Source of the DNA: G965230065 sp965230065
GTDB lineage: Bacteria > Bacteroidota > Bacteroidia > Cytophagales > Cyclobacteriaceae
Direction of reading: 5' to 3'
Length of the DNA stretch: 64,000 nt
Assembly (NCBI GenBank): GCA_965230065.1
Contig: OZ245942.1
Span: 6,448,001 to 6,512,000 of the forward strand
The translations under genes and the position numbers were made by a program. A model generated the notes under the pieces. That model had not been told where the DNA came from. It searched no databases and saw only the letters and a list, made by a program, of their open reading frames with translations. Each line of letters begins with the position of its first letter. Within the stretch, counting starts at the first letter, position 1. Below are positions 43,256-52,395 of the stretch, in pieces.

Positions 43256-46200
43256 TCAGTTTTCTTCAAACAAACTGCGTTCTATATTTTCTTTGAGCAA
43301 CTTCAACTCATTGTTAACATTATGACATACATTTTCTACAGCCAATATTTTCTGATTCACATCACTGGAATTGAATTTGGGGTCACGCTCAATCCAATGC
43401 TCTCCGGCTTCAAGTTCTTCTACTATCGCCAAAATACCAAATAGCTCAACAGCCGGGCTGATCTTATGTTTGAGCAATCGATATGCTTGCAAATCACGGG
43501 CCTTTAGCGCCTCAATATACTTTTCCTGAAACTCTGATAGCTCAATCATGAAAGAATCAATAATACTTACAGCAAACGCTCTGTCACCCTCAACAATTTT
43601 GTTGATACTGTTGATATTTATGAACTCAAAAGTATCAGTGAACTGGAATAAAAACCCACCATCTTGACTACCTTGACTTTCATCTTGTTTATGCTTGCTC
43701 AAGTAAACTGCTATCTTCTGATGTAATTCATCTGGATTAAATGGCTTGGATACAAAATCATTCATACCAACTTTAGTAGCTTTATCTATCACTTCAGAAG
43801 TAGCGGATGCTGTGAGTGCAATAATTGGAATATTTGCATCAAAACTTCTGATCTCAAGCGTTGCTTCATAGCCATCCATTACCGGCATTTGTAAATCCAT
43901 CAGGATAAGATCATAATCATTCGTTTTTACTTTTTCAATGGCTACCATTCCGTTCTCAGCAATATCTGCTTCTAAATTCCATATATTCAGAAACTGAACG
44001 GCTACATTTAGGTTAAAACGGTTGTCTTCTACCAGCAATATCTTTCCACGTTCTTTAATATCAGATGTGTTTGCCTGTTTAGTGCCACCCTCAACATATT
44101 CTTTATCACTTTTTCGCAAGGATATTGTGAAGTAGAATTGTGATCCTTCACCCTCTGTACTTTTTACATTTATAGTACTTCCCTGCAGCTCAAGTAATTT
44201 TTTGGTGATTGACAAGCCCAGCCCTGTTCCTCCAAATTTTCGGGTAGTATCTTCGTTTGCCTGCGAAAAGCGCTCAAATATTTTTTCCTGTTTATCTTTA
44301 GGAATCCCAATTCCCGTATCTGATACTGCGAAGTATAGTGATACACTATTATCATCTTCATGGGTTAAAGAAACTTCTAGTCTCACATGACCTTTTTCTG
44401 TGAATTTCACCGCATTGCTAATCAGGTTAGTAAGCACCTGGTTAATGCGAACCGGATCTCCCACCAGCATTTCAGGAATATCCGAATCAAAAAAACATTT
44501 GAGTTTAATGTTTTTCTCATCAGCTCTAAACCCAAGTGAGTGCTTGATGCCATTTACAATATCTTTGAGGCTAAAATCTACTTCCTCGAGTGTTACCTTG
44601 CCCGCTTCAATTTTATTATAATCCAAAATATCATTAATCAGTGACAAAAGGTTTTCAGCTGAAAATTTTAGTGTTTTCAAATTATCTAATTGGTGAGGCT
44701 GGGGATCTTCTTGAAGCAATAAATGACTCATTCCGATCACAGCATTCATGGGAGTCCTGATTTCATGGCTCATGATAGAAAGAAAATCTGATTTTGCTTT
44801 GGTAGCATCTTCTGCCTTTTGCTTGGCCAGTATCAATTCTTGTTCTGTCAGCTTTCTTTCTGTTATATCTCTACAGAACACAGTAACGCCAATAACTTCT
44901 TCTTTTTCGTTGTATATCGGATTAAAATAATTTTCATTTGCTGCCGGAGCCTGCTCATGCTCAATTTGTCCGGGCGTTTCAATCAAAAACCTTTCACCTG
45001 CAAAAGCCCTTTCATAACACTTTTTCCAAAATGCAATATCTTCTGGCGGGAACAGTCTAAAGTCCAGGGCTTTACCAAATTCCGGGGTAACTCCCGTCTG
45101 CTGTTGTATTGCCTGGCTAAAATTAGAATTGTAGATGATAAAGCGATAGTCTCTGTCCAGCGACCATATCATCGCAGAAGTATTCTCAATCAGTGCAGTA
45201 AGATTTGCTTCGTTCTGTTTTATTTGCTCTTGTGTTTTTTTCCAGGTAGTAATATCTTCGGTGAGCATCATGATACCACCTATTTCATTATCTACCGTAT
45301 ACCAGGGCCTTACATCCCATTTCAGCCACTGTACACTACCATCACCTCTTTCAAATTTATCTTCATCCCGACGTTCTGTATCTCCTTTCAAACAACTCTT
45401 GTGAATATTTTTCCATTCATCAGAAATTTCTGGAAATATTATATAATGACTTTTTCCGATAATATTATTGTCGGATATATGATAATCTTCATACCATTGT
45501 TCACTGGCTGCTATATAACATAGTTCTGTATCGAGCATAGCTATTGCTGCCGGGGCGGCTTCTACAAATGCTTTTAACTCATTTTGTTTGTTTATGAGCT
45601 TTTCCTCCTGCTTTTTGTATTTGGTAATATCATTGAATACGACGATACCCCCAATGATATTACCTTCAGCATCTTTCAACGGACGGGCATTATTGCTAGC
45701 GTAAAACCCTTGCTTATTCCCGGCATTTCTGACAAAGGTTTCATAATTATCCAGACTTTTCCCCATTAGTGCTTTTACCATAGGAACTTCGTCATCTGGA
45801 AGCGGCGTAGTCGCATCGGGGTAAAACACCCCATAGCGTTCACTCCATTCTTCTGGCTCACTATCGATGGCCCCCATCCCCATCATCTTTTGTGCTGCCG
45901 GATTAAAAACCAAAAACTTTCCTTTGGTATCAGCCACCACAACCCCATCAGCCATAGTTTCCAGCACAGATTCCAGCAAACTGGATTTATCTTCCAAAGC
46001 TTTAGAATATTCCCGTAATTTTTCTTCAGTTTTTTTTAATTTCAGTAATGTCTCCTCAGTTTCTTTTTCTCGTCTTTCTAATTTTCGCTGCGTTTTCTTT
46101 AAGAGAGTAATATCACGTGCTACTGCGCGTACTGTTTTTATTTTTTTTCCATCAAATTCTATTTTTACTGTCTGCCCCACCCACATTTCTTTCTCCTGCT

Positions 46201-46477
46201 TGTTGATCATTGGGAACTCGTAGTAGGTGTCTTCCTTCAGTTTTTTGATTTGTTTCTTGTAAAAAGCAATCAGCGCATCACGGCAGTCAGTCCTTACCAG
46301 CTCCCAGTAGTGAATTTTTTGCAGCTCTTTTTTGCTATATCCGGAGAAATGCTCCAGTGCCGCATTGGCATAAAAAAATCGTCCTTCCCCGTCCAACTCA
46401 TAGATCATGTCATTAACGTTCTCTACAACCTTTTTAAACCAGGATTCTATGCTTTCCAGTTTTTCCTTTTCCATCAC
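43256..46477 (-). CDS. multi-PAS hybrid histidine kinase with Hpt domain
   Basis: This is a 1073-aa soluble sensor kinase with no membrane segments. There are four PAS modules, about residues 10-135, 165-285, 295-415 and 420-550, each ending in GxxxxxxDIT-type PAC motifs. Then DHp with phosphorylated H571 (SHEIRTPMNAVIG); an ATPase domain with N-box NLISNAVKF, DTGIGIP and GTGLGLSIT; a receiver with D861 (LMDLQMPVMDG); and a C-terminal Hpt domain with candidate H1004 (LLKHKISPAVEL). This permits a full His-Asp-His-Asp relay to the LytTR regulator next door. The many PAS domains suggest sensing of redox state, light or small ligands. Confidence 0.95.
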   Translation of the reverse strand: MMEKEKLESIESWFKKVVENVNDMIYELDGEGRFFYANAALEHFSGYSKKELQKIHYWELVRTDCRDALIAFYKKQIKKLKEDTYYEFPMINKQEKEMWVGQTVKIEFDGKKIKTVRAVARDITLLKKTQRKLERREKETEETLLKLKKTEEKLREYSKALEDKSSLLESVLETMADGVVVADTKGKFLVFNPAAQKMMGMGAIDSEPEEWSERYGVFYPDATTPLPDDEVPMVKALMGKSLDNYETFVRNAGNKQGFYASNNARPLKDAEGNIIGGIVVFNDITKYKKQEEKLINKQNELKAFVEAAPAAIAMLDTELCYIAASEQWYEDYHISDNNIIGKSHYIIFPEISDEWKNIHKSCLKGDTERRDEDKFERGDGSVQWLKWDVRPWYTVDNEIGGIMMLTEDITTWKKTQEQIKQNEANLTALIENTSAMIWSLDRDYRFIIYNSNFSQAIQQQTGVTPEFGKALDFRLFPPEDIAFWKKCYERAFAGERFLIETPGQIEHEQAPAANENYFNPIYNEKEEVIGVTVFCRDITERKLTEQELILAKQKAEDATKAKSDFLSIMSHEIRTPMNAVIGMSHLLLQEDPQPHQLDNLKTLKFSAENLLSLINDILDYNKIEAGKVTLEEVDFSLKDIVNGIKHSLGFRADEKNIKLKCFFDSDIPEMLVGDPVRINQVLTNLISNAVKFTEKGHVRLEVSLTHEDDNSVSLYFAVSDTGIGIPKDKQEKIFERFSQANEDTTRKFGGTGLGLSITKKLLELQGSTINVKSTEGEGSQFYFTISLRKSDKEYVEGGTKQANTSDIKERGKILLVEDNRFNLNVAVQFLNIWNLEADIAENGMVAIEKVKTNDYDLILMDLQMPVMDGYEATLEIRSFDANIPIIALTASATSEVIDKATKVGMNDFVSKPFNPDELHQKIAVYLSKHKQDESQGSQDGGFLFQFTDTFEFININSINKIVEGDRAFAVSIIDSFMIELSEFQEKYIEALKARDLQAYRLLKHKISPAVELFGILAIVEELEAGEHWIERDPKFNSSDVNQKILAVENVCHNVNNELKLLKENIERSLFEEN

Positions 46478-46700
46478 GGATATTCTAAAAATTTATTCTG
46501 AAGCTATTCAGCTCTATAAAATCATTGTACAACAGTCAAACAAAGACTTTAATATAATATACACCCACTCCTCTTGTCTATTTGATCTAACCATTATTAC
46601 CACATTGTACCTATTTCAAAATAATTTAAGTTAACCATACCATTCATCTAAATATAAACGCATTTCATCTAAGATTATAAATATTAATTAGTATTAATCT

Positions 46701-46708
46701 TAGTTTTG
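46701..46708 (+). promoter_or_regulatory. candidate -7 box TAGTTTTG
   Basis: This is an exact TAnnTTTG match 21 bases before the ATG at 46729; no good -33 TTG is seen. It supports local transcription of the small secreted protein. Confidence 0.3.
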
Positions 46709-46728
46709 AAATAAAAAAACAAACAGCT

Positions 46729-47121
46729 ATGAAATATCTGGTTAACATATTTATACTTTCTTCAATACTGGCATTGGCACCTGCTAAAGCCCAGGTTATG
46801 GCTTCTTCTGAAACACCTCACACAATTTCTCTGAGTGGTAAAGCATCTGATGTAGGGGGTGTAGAACTCACCTGGCAGTCGCAGCAAGTAGTGGATAATC
46901 GTACTTTCAGTATTGAGTACAGCAAGGATGGATTGAACTTTCAAGTTATTGGCAATAGTAAGTATAGCGATGGTCGCCCTTCTTTAGCCCACCTTTATCA
47001 AGACCCCCAACCTGGAACCGGGCTAAATTTTTACAGATTAAAATACACAGAGAAAGATGGAAGTCAAACCTATTCTCACATAGTTTCGGTTTTGGTCACC
47101 GATAAATATGACTCAAAATGA
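46729..47121 (+). CDS. small secreted FN3-like domain protein, 130 aa
   Basis: It has a Sec signal (MKYLVNIFILSSILALAPAKAQ) followed by one beta-sandwich module with the phrases VELTWQSQQVVDNRTFSIEY, FYRLKYTEKDGSQTYSHIVS. In Bacteroidota this module normally sits directly before a type IX secretion C-terminal signal in large surface proteins, but here it is alone and the C-terminal signal is missing. It could be a periplasmic or loosely secreted binding protein. The function is unknown. A strong terminator follows. Confidence 0.8.
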   Translation: MKYLVNIFILSSILALAPAKAQVMASSETPHTISLSGKASDVGGVELTWQSQQVVDNRTFSIEYSKDGLNFQVIGNSKYSDGRPSLAHLYQDPQPGTGLNFYRLKYTEKDGSQTYSHIVSVLVTDKYDSK

Positions 47122-47174
47122 GCTATATAAGCTAGCACTAAAAAAATAAAAAACGCAAATTTGTTATACTTACC

Positions 47175-47225
47175 ATCAAGGATGCTGAAGGTTTATGAAT
47201 CATCAGGCATCCTTGATTTTTTTTC
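47175..47225 (+). terminator. Rho-independent terminator after the FN3-like protein gene
   Basis: ATCAAGGATGC (47175-47185) pairs perfectly with GCATCCTTGAT (47207-47217) and is followed by a T-run. Confidence 0.8.
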
Positions 47226-47294
47226 AATCCATTTCGGTAGATATATATTGAAAAAATAACCTGTCATTTCATTTCAAATATCAGGCAATGCGCG

Positions 47295-47302
47295 TAACTT
47301 TG
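47295..47302 (+). promoter_or_regulatory. -7 box TAACTTTG upstream of guaB
   Basis: This is an exact TAnnTTTG match 30 bases before the ATG at 47332. Transcription would begin around 47309, too close to the ATG at 47314, which favours the later start. The -33 box is poor. Confidence 0.4.
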
Positions 47303-47331
47303 TCCGGCAAATAATGTTTAAGTTGTTTGCT

Positions 47332-48801
47332 ATGAATGAACACCCCTCTAAGTTTGCTTACGAAGGATTAACCTACGACGACGTACTCCTTGTTCCCGGA
47401 TATTCTGAAGTTTTACCCAGGGAAACTGATACATCTACATACCTTACCAAAAACATCCGCTTGAATATTCCGATAGTATCAGCATCTATGGATACGGTAA
47501 CGGAAGCTGATTTGGCTATTGCTATGGCACTGGCCGGTGGTATCGGGTTTATCCACAAAAATATGTCTATTGAGGCACAGGCCTACCAGGTAAGGAAGGT
47601 GAAACGCTCGCAAAGCGGGATGATCTTAGACCCGATCACGCTCAATATTGATGCTACCATCCAAGATGCCAAAAACATCATGCGTGAAAACAAAATCGGG
47701 GGCATTCCGGTAATTGACAGGGAGAAAAAGCTCATTGGTATTGTAACCAACCGTGACCTTCGTTTTTTGAAAGATGGAACGCTGCCTGTAAAGGACATCA
47801 TGACCAAAGAAAACCTGGTAACTGCAGACCCCGGTATTGATCTTGAAGAAGCAGAAGAAATTTTACAGCAATACAAAATAGAAAAACTTCCTATTATAGA
47901 TGAGGAAGGCAAACTTTCCGGCCTCATCACTTACAAAGACATTTTAAAAAATAAAGACCGCCCATTTGCCTGCAAAGATGAATATGGAAGGCTGCGCGTT
48001 GGGGCAGCTGTAGGAGTTACCCATGATATTCAAGAAAGAGTTGCGCTTCTTAAAAACGCAGGAGTAGATATTATTTCAATTGATACCGCACACGGACACT
48101 CAAGAGGTGTCATTAATGCCTGCAAAGAAATCAAAGCCACTTTCCCGGAAATGGAAATTGTTGTCGGAAACATTGCAACAGCTGAAGCTGCAAAAGCACT
48201 TGCAGATGCCGGTGCAGATGCCGTAAAAGTTGGTGTAGGCCCCGGAAGCATTTGTACCACCCGGGTAATTGCCGGTGTGGGCGTTCCCCAGCTTTCGGCT
48301 GTATATGAGACCACTCAGGCCCTAAAAGGCTCTGGCATACCCATCATTGCCGACGGTGGCATCCGTTTCTCCGGGGATATTGTAAAGGCTATCGCTGCCG
48401 GTGCCAATACCGTAATGATTGGCTCCTTACTAGCTGGTACTGACGAAGCCCCTGGCGAAGTAATTCTATATGAAGGCAGAAAATATAAATCGTATCGTGG
48501 TATGGGTTCTGTAGAAGCTATGGAAGAAGGATCTAAGGATCGTTACTTTCAGGATGCAGAAGACGACATCAAAAAACTGGTACCAGAGGGAATTGTAGGA
48601 AGAGTTCCTTTCAAAGGGTCTGTAGATGAAGTGCTGTACCAAATGGTAGGCGGCTTACAAGCTGGCATGGGGTATTGTGGAGCACCCGATATTATATCTA
48701 TGCAAAAAGCCAAATTTGTAAAAATCACGCATGCAGGTGTATTAGAAAGCCACCCCCACGACATACAAATTACCAGGGAAGCGCCAAATTACAGCCGTTA
48801 A
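47332..48801 (+). CDS. guaB: IMP dehydrogenase
   Basis: This cytoplasmic enzyme makes XMP from IMP with NAD, the committed step of guanine nucleotide synthesis. The start was set at 47332 (MNEHPSKFAYEGLTYDDVLL); the Met at 47314 is less likely because of the promoter box at 47295. The beta/alpha barrel carries the catalytic Cys308 (GPGSICTTRVIAG), the flap and ADGGIRFSGDIVKA. Two CBS domains lie at about residues 95-210 (GGIPVIDREKKLIGIVTNRD, KLPIIDEEGKLSGLIT), which bind adenine or guanine nucleotides for regulation. The length of 489 aa is normal. Confidence 0.97.
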   Translation: MNEHPSKFAYEGLTYDDVLLVPGYSEVLPRETDTSTYLTKNIRLNIPIVSASMDTVTEADLAIAMALAGGIGFIHKNMSIEAQAYQVRKVKRSQSGMILDPITLNIDATIQDAKNIMRENKIGGIPVIDREKKLIGIVTNRDLRFLKDGTLPVKDIMTKENLVTADPGIDLEEAEEILQQYKIEKLPIIDEEGKLSGLITYKDILKNKDRPFACKDEYGRLRVGAAVGVTHDIQERVALLKNAGVDIISIDTAHGHSRGVINACKEIKATFPEMEIVVGNIATAEAAKALADAGADAVKVGVGPGSICTTRVIAGVGVPQLSAVYETTQALKGSGIPIIADGGIRFSGDIVKAIAAGANTVMIGSLLAGTDEAPGEVILYEGRKYKSYRGMGSVEAMEEGSKDRYFQDAEDDIKKLVPEGIVGRVPFKGSVDEVLYQMVGGLQAGMGYCGAPDIISMQKAKFVKITHAGVLESHPHDIQITREAPNYSR

Positions 48802-48969
48802 TACCTCATTAATTTAAAATAATTCTTCAACATTAATATTTTCTATCTGCGCTGATTTATTTTAAGCCATTATTTTTTTAATTTGTCGGATTACTAAATT
48901 GCCAATCATAAACTTCACCTGATTTATTTTACTAAATGAGGAATGAATATTTGTGTTTTTTTTAACTGA

Positions 48970-51048
48970 ATGCGCTCTAGAAAAGGTATCATACGAATTT
49001 CTCTTTTTGGTGGTATAGCCAGCTGGCTCGCACTCCTCATCACCGACTTGCTGGTACTTTTCAGTAATACCCACAATATTAATTCGGGCATTCCAGATGA
49101 AGTTCGTTTTCTCTTACTGGATGCGTTTTTCTTGTCATTGTTCTTCTACTATAATAATACAACCGGAGCAGCAGAACGTATCAATTTTATCGATTTACTT
49201 TGGCGGGTTTTTGTGATGGGCTTACTCACAGCCATCGTATTTTTGATAATAAATACTTTTCAGTTGCTTTTGTATGGGAGCAGGCTTGAACATGATATTT
49301 ATCTAAATGTCATCTTCTACCATATTCATATGGGGCTTGTATCAGGTTTTCTGATAACGACTTTTGTGGTGTGGAAACAGTTGATTCTATATCAAAAATC
49401 AAAAAGGCTGATTAATGCCTGGCAACTGTTTGAGTATGCCTTGCTCATCAGTATTTTCTTCAATTTCTTTCCCAATCGTTCCGCAGGCCTGTCTTCTTTT
49501 ATCCTGCCTTTGTCAATATTATTAATTTTAGGCATTATTTTGTCAGCTAATTTGAAATGGGTAGCGTACCTTGACTTCAGGCAAAAATGGAAAAGCATTT
49601 TTTTGGTATTAGCCATTGCTGTATTTATTGGCTATTCACTTTACAAATTGTATGAGTATCATGTAGGGGAAATTCCATTTTTCTCGATTTTTGAAAACGT
49701 TTTCGTACTTGCCTTATTTGGTTTCGCACTGAATTACAGTCTTTTTTCTCTGTTGGTACTGGTTTTTAACCTTCCTACCTCTTCTGTTTTTGAACAAAAA
49801 CTGGAAGAACTTATCAATTTTCAACGGTTGAGCCAGTCTACACAAGCCGGTTATAAGGTAGACCAGGTATACCAGATTTTACTGGAAAGCACCTCTCGGG
49901 CTGTATTGGCAGATGCTGCCTGGGTTGAAATAAATCAAAATGCCAAACAGGATAGTTTACTTATCACACACAATATCTCTAAAAAAGAGGCAATCAACCT
50001 GCGCCAATATATCCGCGGACATAGCACTTTGCAGAAGGGAAACCAAGCCAATACCGTAGGTGTATATCCGGTTGACCGCCATCAATTTGATGCCAAAAAA
50101 GTAAATACACTGAAAGTTCCGGGTTACCGCTCAGTATTATGGATGTCACTGGTAGTAAAAAACGAGCCTGTTGGCGTGCTGGTCGTACTGAAAGAAGTAG
50201 CAGACGGATTCAATAAAGAAATGGTGAGTATTGTGGGTACTTTTGCCAGCCAGGCAAGTATCTCTATCGAGAACATGCAATTACTGGAAGAAACACTTGA
50301 AAACGAACGTTACCGCGAAGAATTGAAAATTGCCAACCGGGTACAGCGCAGCCTTTTACCCAAAAAACCTATCTTCAATGAAGCCTTTGATCTGACCGCT
50401 TTTTCTGAGGCTGCTGATCAGGTGGGAGGTGATTATTACGATATGTATCAGGCAAATACGCACAAATTTATCGTAATCATCGGGGATGTATCAGGGAAAG
50501 GTACTTCGGCTGCTTTCAATATGTCACAGATGAAAGGTGTATTTCACTCACTGGCAGAGCTTGACTTATCCCCTGAAGAATTTGTGAAATTTGCCAATAG
50601 TGCCTTGAGCAGGTGTTTGGAAAAAACTTCGTTTATAACAGCCTCTATACTTGAAATTGACACGGAAGAAAAAAGAGTAAACATTGTACGTGCCGGCCAC
50701 TGCCCCACGCTCTACTACGACAAACATGCCCATGAAGCAAAATTCATTGAAGGCAAGGGATTAGGGCTGGGCATTATCCGAAATGATAACTTTAATAAAT
50801 ACGTACAAGAAAGTTCAATTCACTATCAGGCTGAAGACATTATTTTATTGTATACCGATGGTATTACTGAAGCCACAAATAGCCAAAATGAAGAATTCGG
50901 GTATGAAAGGTTGAAATGCTTCCTGACGAAGAATGCTGAAAAAAACCCCCAAAGCCTGCAACAAAAACTCATTGACGAGTTATTTAAGTTTTGTGGGCAT
51001 AATGTGCTGAATGACGATTATACCACACTTATCATTAAGTTTAAATAA
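48970..51048 (+). CDS. membrane PP2C-type (SpoIIE/RsbU) phosphatase with GAF domain
   Basis: This is a 692-aa regulatory phosphatase. Residues 1-265 hold about eight hydrophobic segments (an integral membrane sensor region). Residues about 285-430 form a GAF-like domain (AVLADAAWVEINQNA, FASQASISIENMQLLEETL). After a short coiled linker, residues 455-692 are a SpoIIE PP2C catalytic domain: NRVQRSLLPK, GGDYYD (D488), GDVSGKGTSAAF, YTDGITEATN and DDYTTLIIKF. It should dephosphorylate the STAS protein encoded 50 bases downstream. The signal it senses is unknown. Confidence 0.92.
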   Translation: MRSRKGIIRISLFGGIASWLALLITDLLVLFSNTHNINSGIPDEVRFLLLDAFFLSLFFYYNNTTGAAERINFIDLLWRVFVMGLLTAIVFLIINTFQLLLYGSRLEHDIYLNVIFYHIHMGLVSGFLITTFVVWKQLILYQKSKRLINAWQLFEYALLISIFFNFFPNRSAGLSSFILPLSILLILGIILSANLKWVAYLDFRQKWKSIFLVLAIAVFIGYSLYKLYEYHVGEIPFFSIFENVFVLALFGFALNYSLFSLLVLVFNLPTSSVFEQKLEELINFQRLSQSTQAGYKVDQVYQILLESTSRAVLADAAWVEINQNAKQDSLLITHNISKKEAINLRQYIRGHSTLQKGNQANTVGVYPVDRHQFDAKKVNTLKVPGYRSVLWMSLVVKNEPVGVLVVLKEVADGFNKEMVSIVGTFASQASISIENMQLLEETLENERYREELKIANRVQRSLLPKKPIFNEAFDLTAFSEAADQVGGDYYDMYQANTHKFIVIIGDVSGKGTSAAFNMSQMKGVFHSLAELDLSPEEFVKFANSALSRCLEKTSFITASILEIDTEEKRVNIVRAGHCPTLYYDKHAHEAKFIEGKGLGLGIIRNDNFNKYVQESSIHYQAEDIILLYTDGITEATNSQNEEFGYERLKCFLTKNAEKNPQSLQQKLIDELFKFCGHNVLNDDYTTLIIKFK

Positions 51049-51098
51049 TGAATAATGTTTGAGAACTAAAATACCACCTAAGCGTATAATTCAATGTT

Positions 51099-51443
51099 AT
51101 GGTAAATGTGAATTCTGAGTATGTTGATGATTATTATCTGATTACCATTGATGGAGAGGTTGATGCCAGTTCATCCATACACCTCGACAAAGCCATGAAA
51201 GATGCTTTGCTCTCTGGTTTAAAAAAAATATTGGTAGACTGTAAAGATCTTCAATACATTTCATCAGCAGGATTAGGGGTATTTATCTCTTACATTCAGG
51301 AAATGGAATCTAAGCAAATCAAACTGGTTTTATTCAATATGAGCCAGAAGGTCTATAAGGTTTTTGAAATATTAGGTTTACACCGGCTGTTGACAATTAC
51401 AGACTCAGAAGAGGAGGCAAAGATTATTACTGATGAACTATAG
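51099..51443 (+). CDS. STAS domain protein (anti-sigma factor antagonist type)
   Basis: This is a 114-aa stand-alone STAS domain of the RsbV/SpoIIAA type. The phosphorylation loop with the target Ser is in DLQYISSAGLGVF (about residues 49-61), and IDGEVDASSSIHLDKAM is the usual N-terminal signature. In the partner-switching scheme it is phosphorylated by the RsbW-type kinase and reactivated by the PP2C phosphatase. Its last 11 bases overlap the kinase gene, so the two products are made in matched amounts. Confidence 0.92.
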   Translation: MVNVNSEYVDDYYLITIDGEVDASSSIHLDKAMKDALLSGLKKILVDCKDLQYISSAGLGVFISYIQEMESKQIKLVLFNMSQKVYKVFEILGLHRLLTITDSEEEAKIITDEL

Positions 51444-51879
51444 TTACAAGGCACCCTGTTCGAAAAAGCAATTACATTGTATTCGCAAATTTATTCACCA
51501 GACCCTGGATAAGTTTGACATCTCTGACATAGATAAATGCCAGATAGTGCTTGCTGTAGATGAAGTTTGCACTAATCTGATGATTCACTCTCATAACTGC
51601 AACCCTAATGAAACCATAGAACTTGTTATCAATGTGGAAGATCAGCAGGGAATCATGTTCGAGATTCAGGATTACGGAAAAGCCTTCAATTTTTTAGAAT
51701 ATATCGAACCTAAAATGGAAGAAATTGTTCGAACACGAAGGAAAGGTGGGCTGGGGATCATGCTCGTGAAACGCATTATGGATCAAATAGAATTTGACCG
51801 TGATGTAGTAAACAACAGAAACATTTGCAGGTTATACAAAAAAATTAACATCCGCTTAGCCTCCAAAGAAAAAAAATAA
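51433..51879 (+). CDS. RsbW-like ATP-binding serine kinase / anti-sigma domain protein
   Basis: This is a HATPase_c_2-type protein of 148 aa. The N-box is AVDEVCTNLMIHSH (about 35-48), the G1 box IQDYGKAF, and the G2 region GGLGIMLVKRIMD (about 100-112). The family either phosphorylates a STAS protein or, in some Bacteroidota and other phyla, binds a non-sigma target. No sigma factor gene lies next to it, so the output partner is encoded elsewhere or is not a sigma factor. It overlaps the STAS gene by 11 bases. Confidence 0.92.
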   Translation: MNYSYKAPCSKKQLHCIRKFIHQTLDKFDISDIDKCQIVLAVDEVCTNLMIHSHNCNPNETIELVINVEDQQGIMFEIQDYGKAFNFLEYIEPKMEEIVRTRRKGGLGIMLVKRIMDQIEFDRDVVNNRNICRLYKKINIRLASKEKK

Positions 51880-51886
51880 CCCTTCC

Positions 51887-52207
51887 TTACAGAAACACAA
51901 TATCATCCACAATCACTTCTCCAAACTCTTTCAAAAAAATAGCCAGTATTTTAGATTTAGACATGCCCAATTCATGCTTGAGTGATGCCGACTTTAACTT
52001 TACGTAAAGCTTTCTGTTGTTAATGTAAATCTTATCTGTACGCCGGGCAATGGGCTCTCCCATCAACCTTTCCCATGAATTGATAAGCTGGGTTTGTTCG
52101 AACTTGGCTTTTAAACGATAGGTATTCAACAATTCGTGCATTGCCTCACCTACTGTGGAGGTTTCCGATTTTCTGGCATCATAATTTGAAGGCTTCTTAT
52201 CTTGCAT
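51887..52207 (-). CDS. DUF721 (DciA-like) protein
   Basis: This is a 106-aa protein of the DUF721 family, related to DciA, which helps load the replicative helicase. The conserved core is visible: VGEAMHELLNTYRLKAKFEQ, INSWERLMGEPIARRTDKIY and KLYVKLKSASLKHELGMSK. It is a compact KH-like domain with no long helical tail. In Bacteroidota the gene is often near recF or dnaN; here recF lies 4 kb away. It is convergent with the RsbW-like gene. Confidence 0.85.
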   Translation of the reverse strand: MQDKKPSNYDARKSETSTVGEAMHELLNTYRLKAKFEQTQLINSWERLMGEPIARRTDKIYINNRKLYVKLKSASLKHELGMSKSKILAIFLKEFGEVIVDDIVFL

Positions 52208-52395
52208 AGGCGAGGATTTTACAAGATAAATATAAGAAGTAAACAGGGATAACCACGGATTCTATCTTTAAAAATTTCGGATTAATTAAAATAAAAACTT
52301 TATTCATGTATAGGCATCTGTCTATCAATTACTTAGCACAAATAAAAAAATAATAAGTTGATAAGCACAATCACAGTATGCTAAAAACCAACGAA

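Noticed and set aside
44819..45523. 234-codon frame antisense to the hybrid kinase
   Set aside because: It lies fully inside the well-supported kinase gene on the other strand and has the Phe/Ile/Tyr-rich look of a reversed coding frame.
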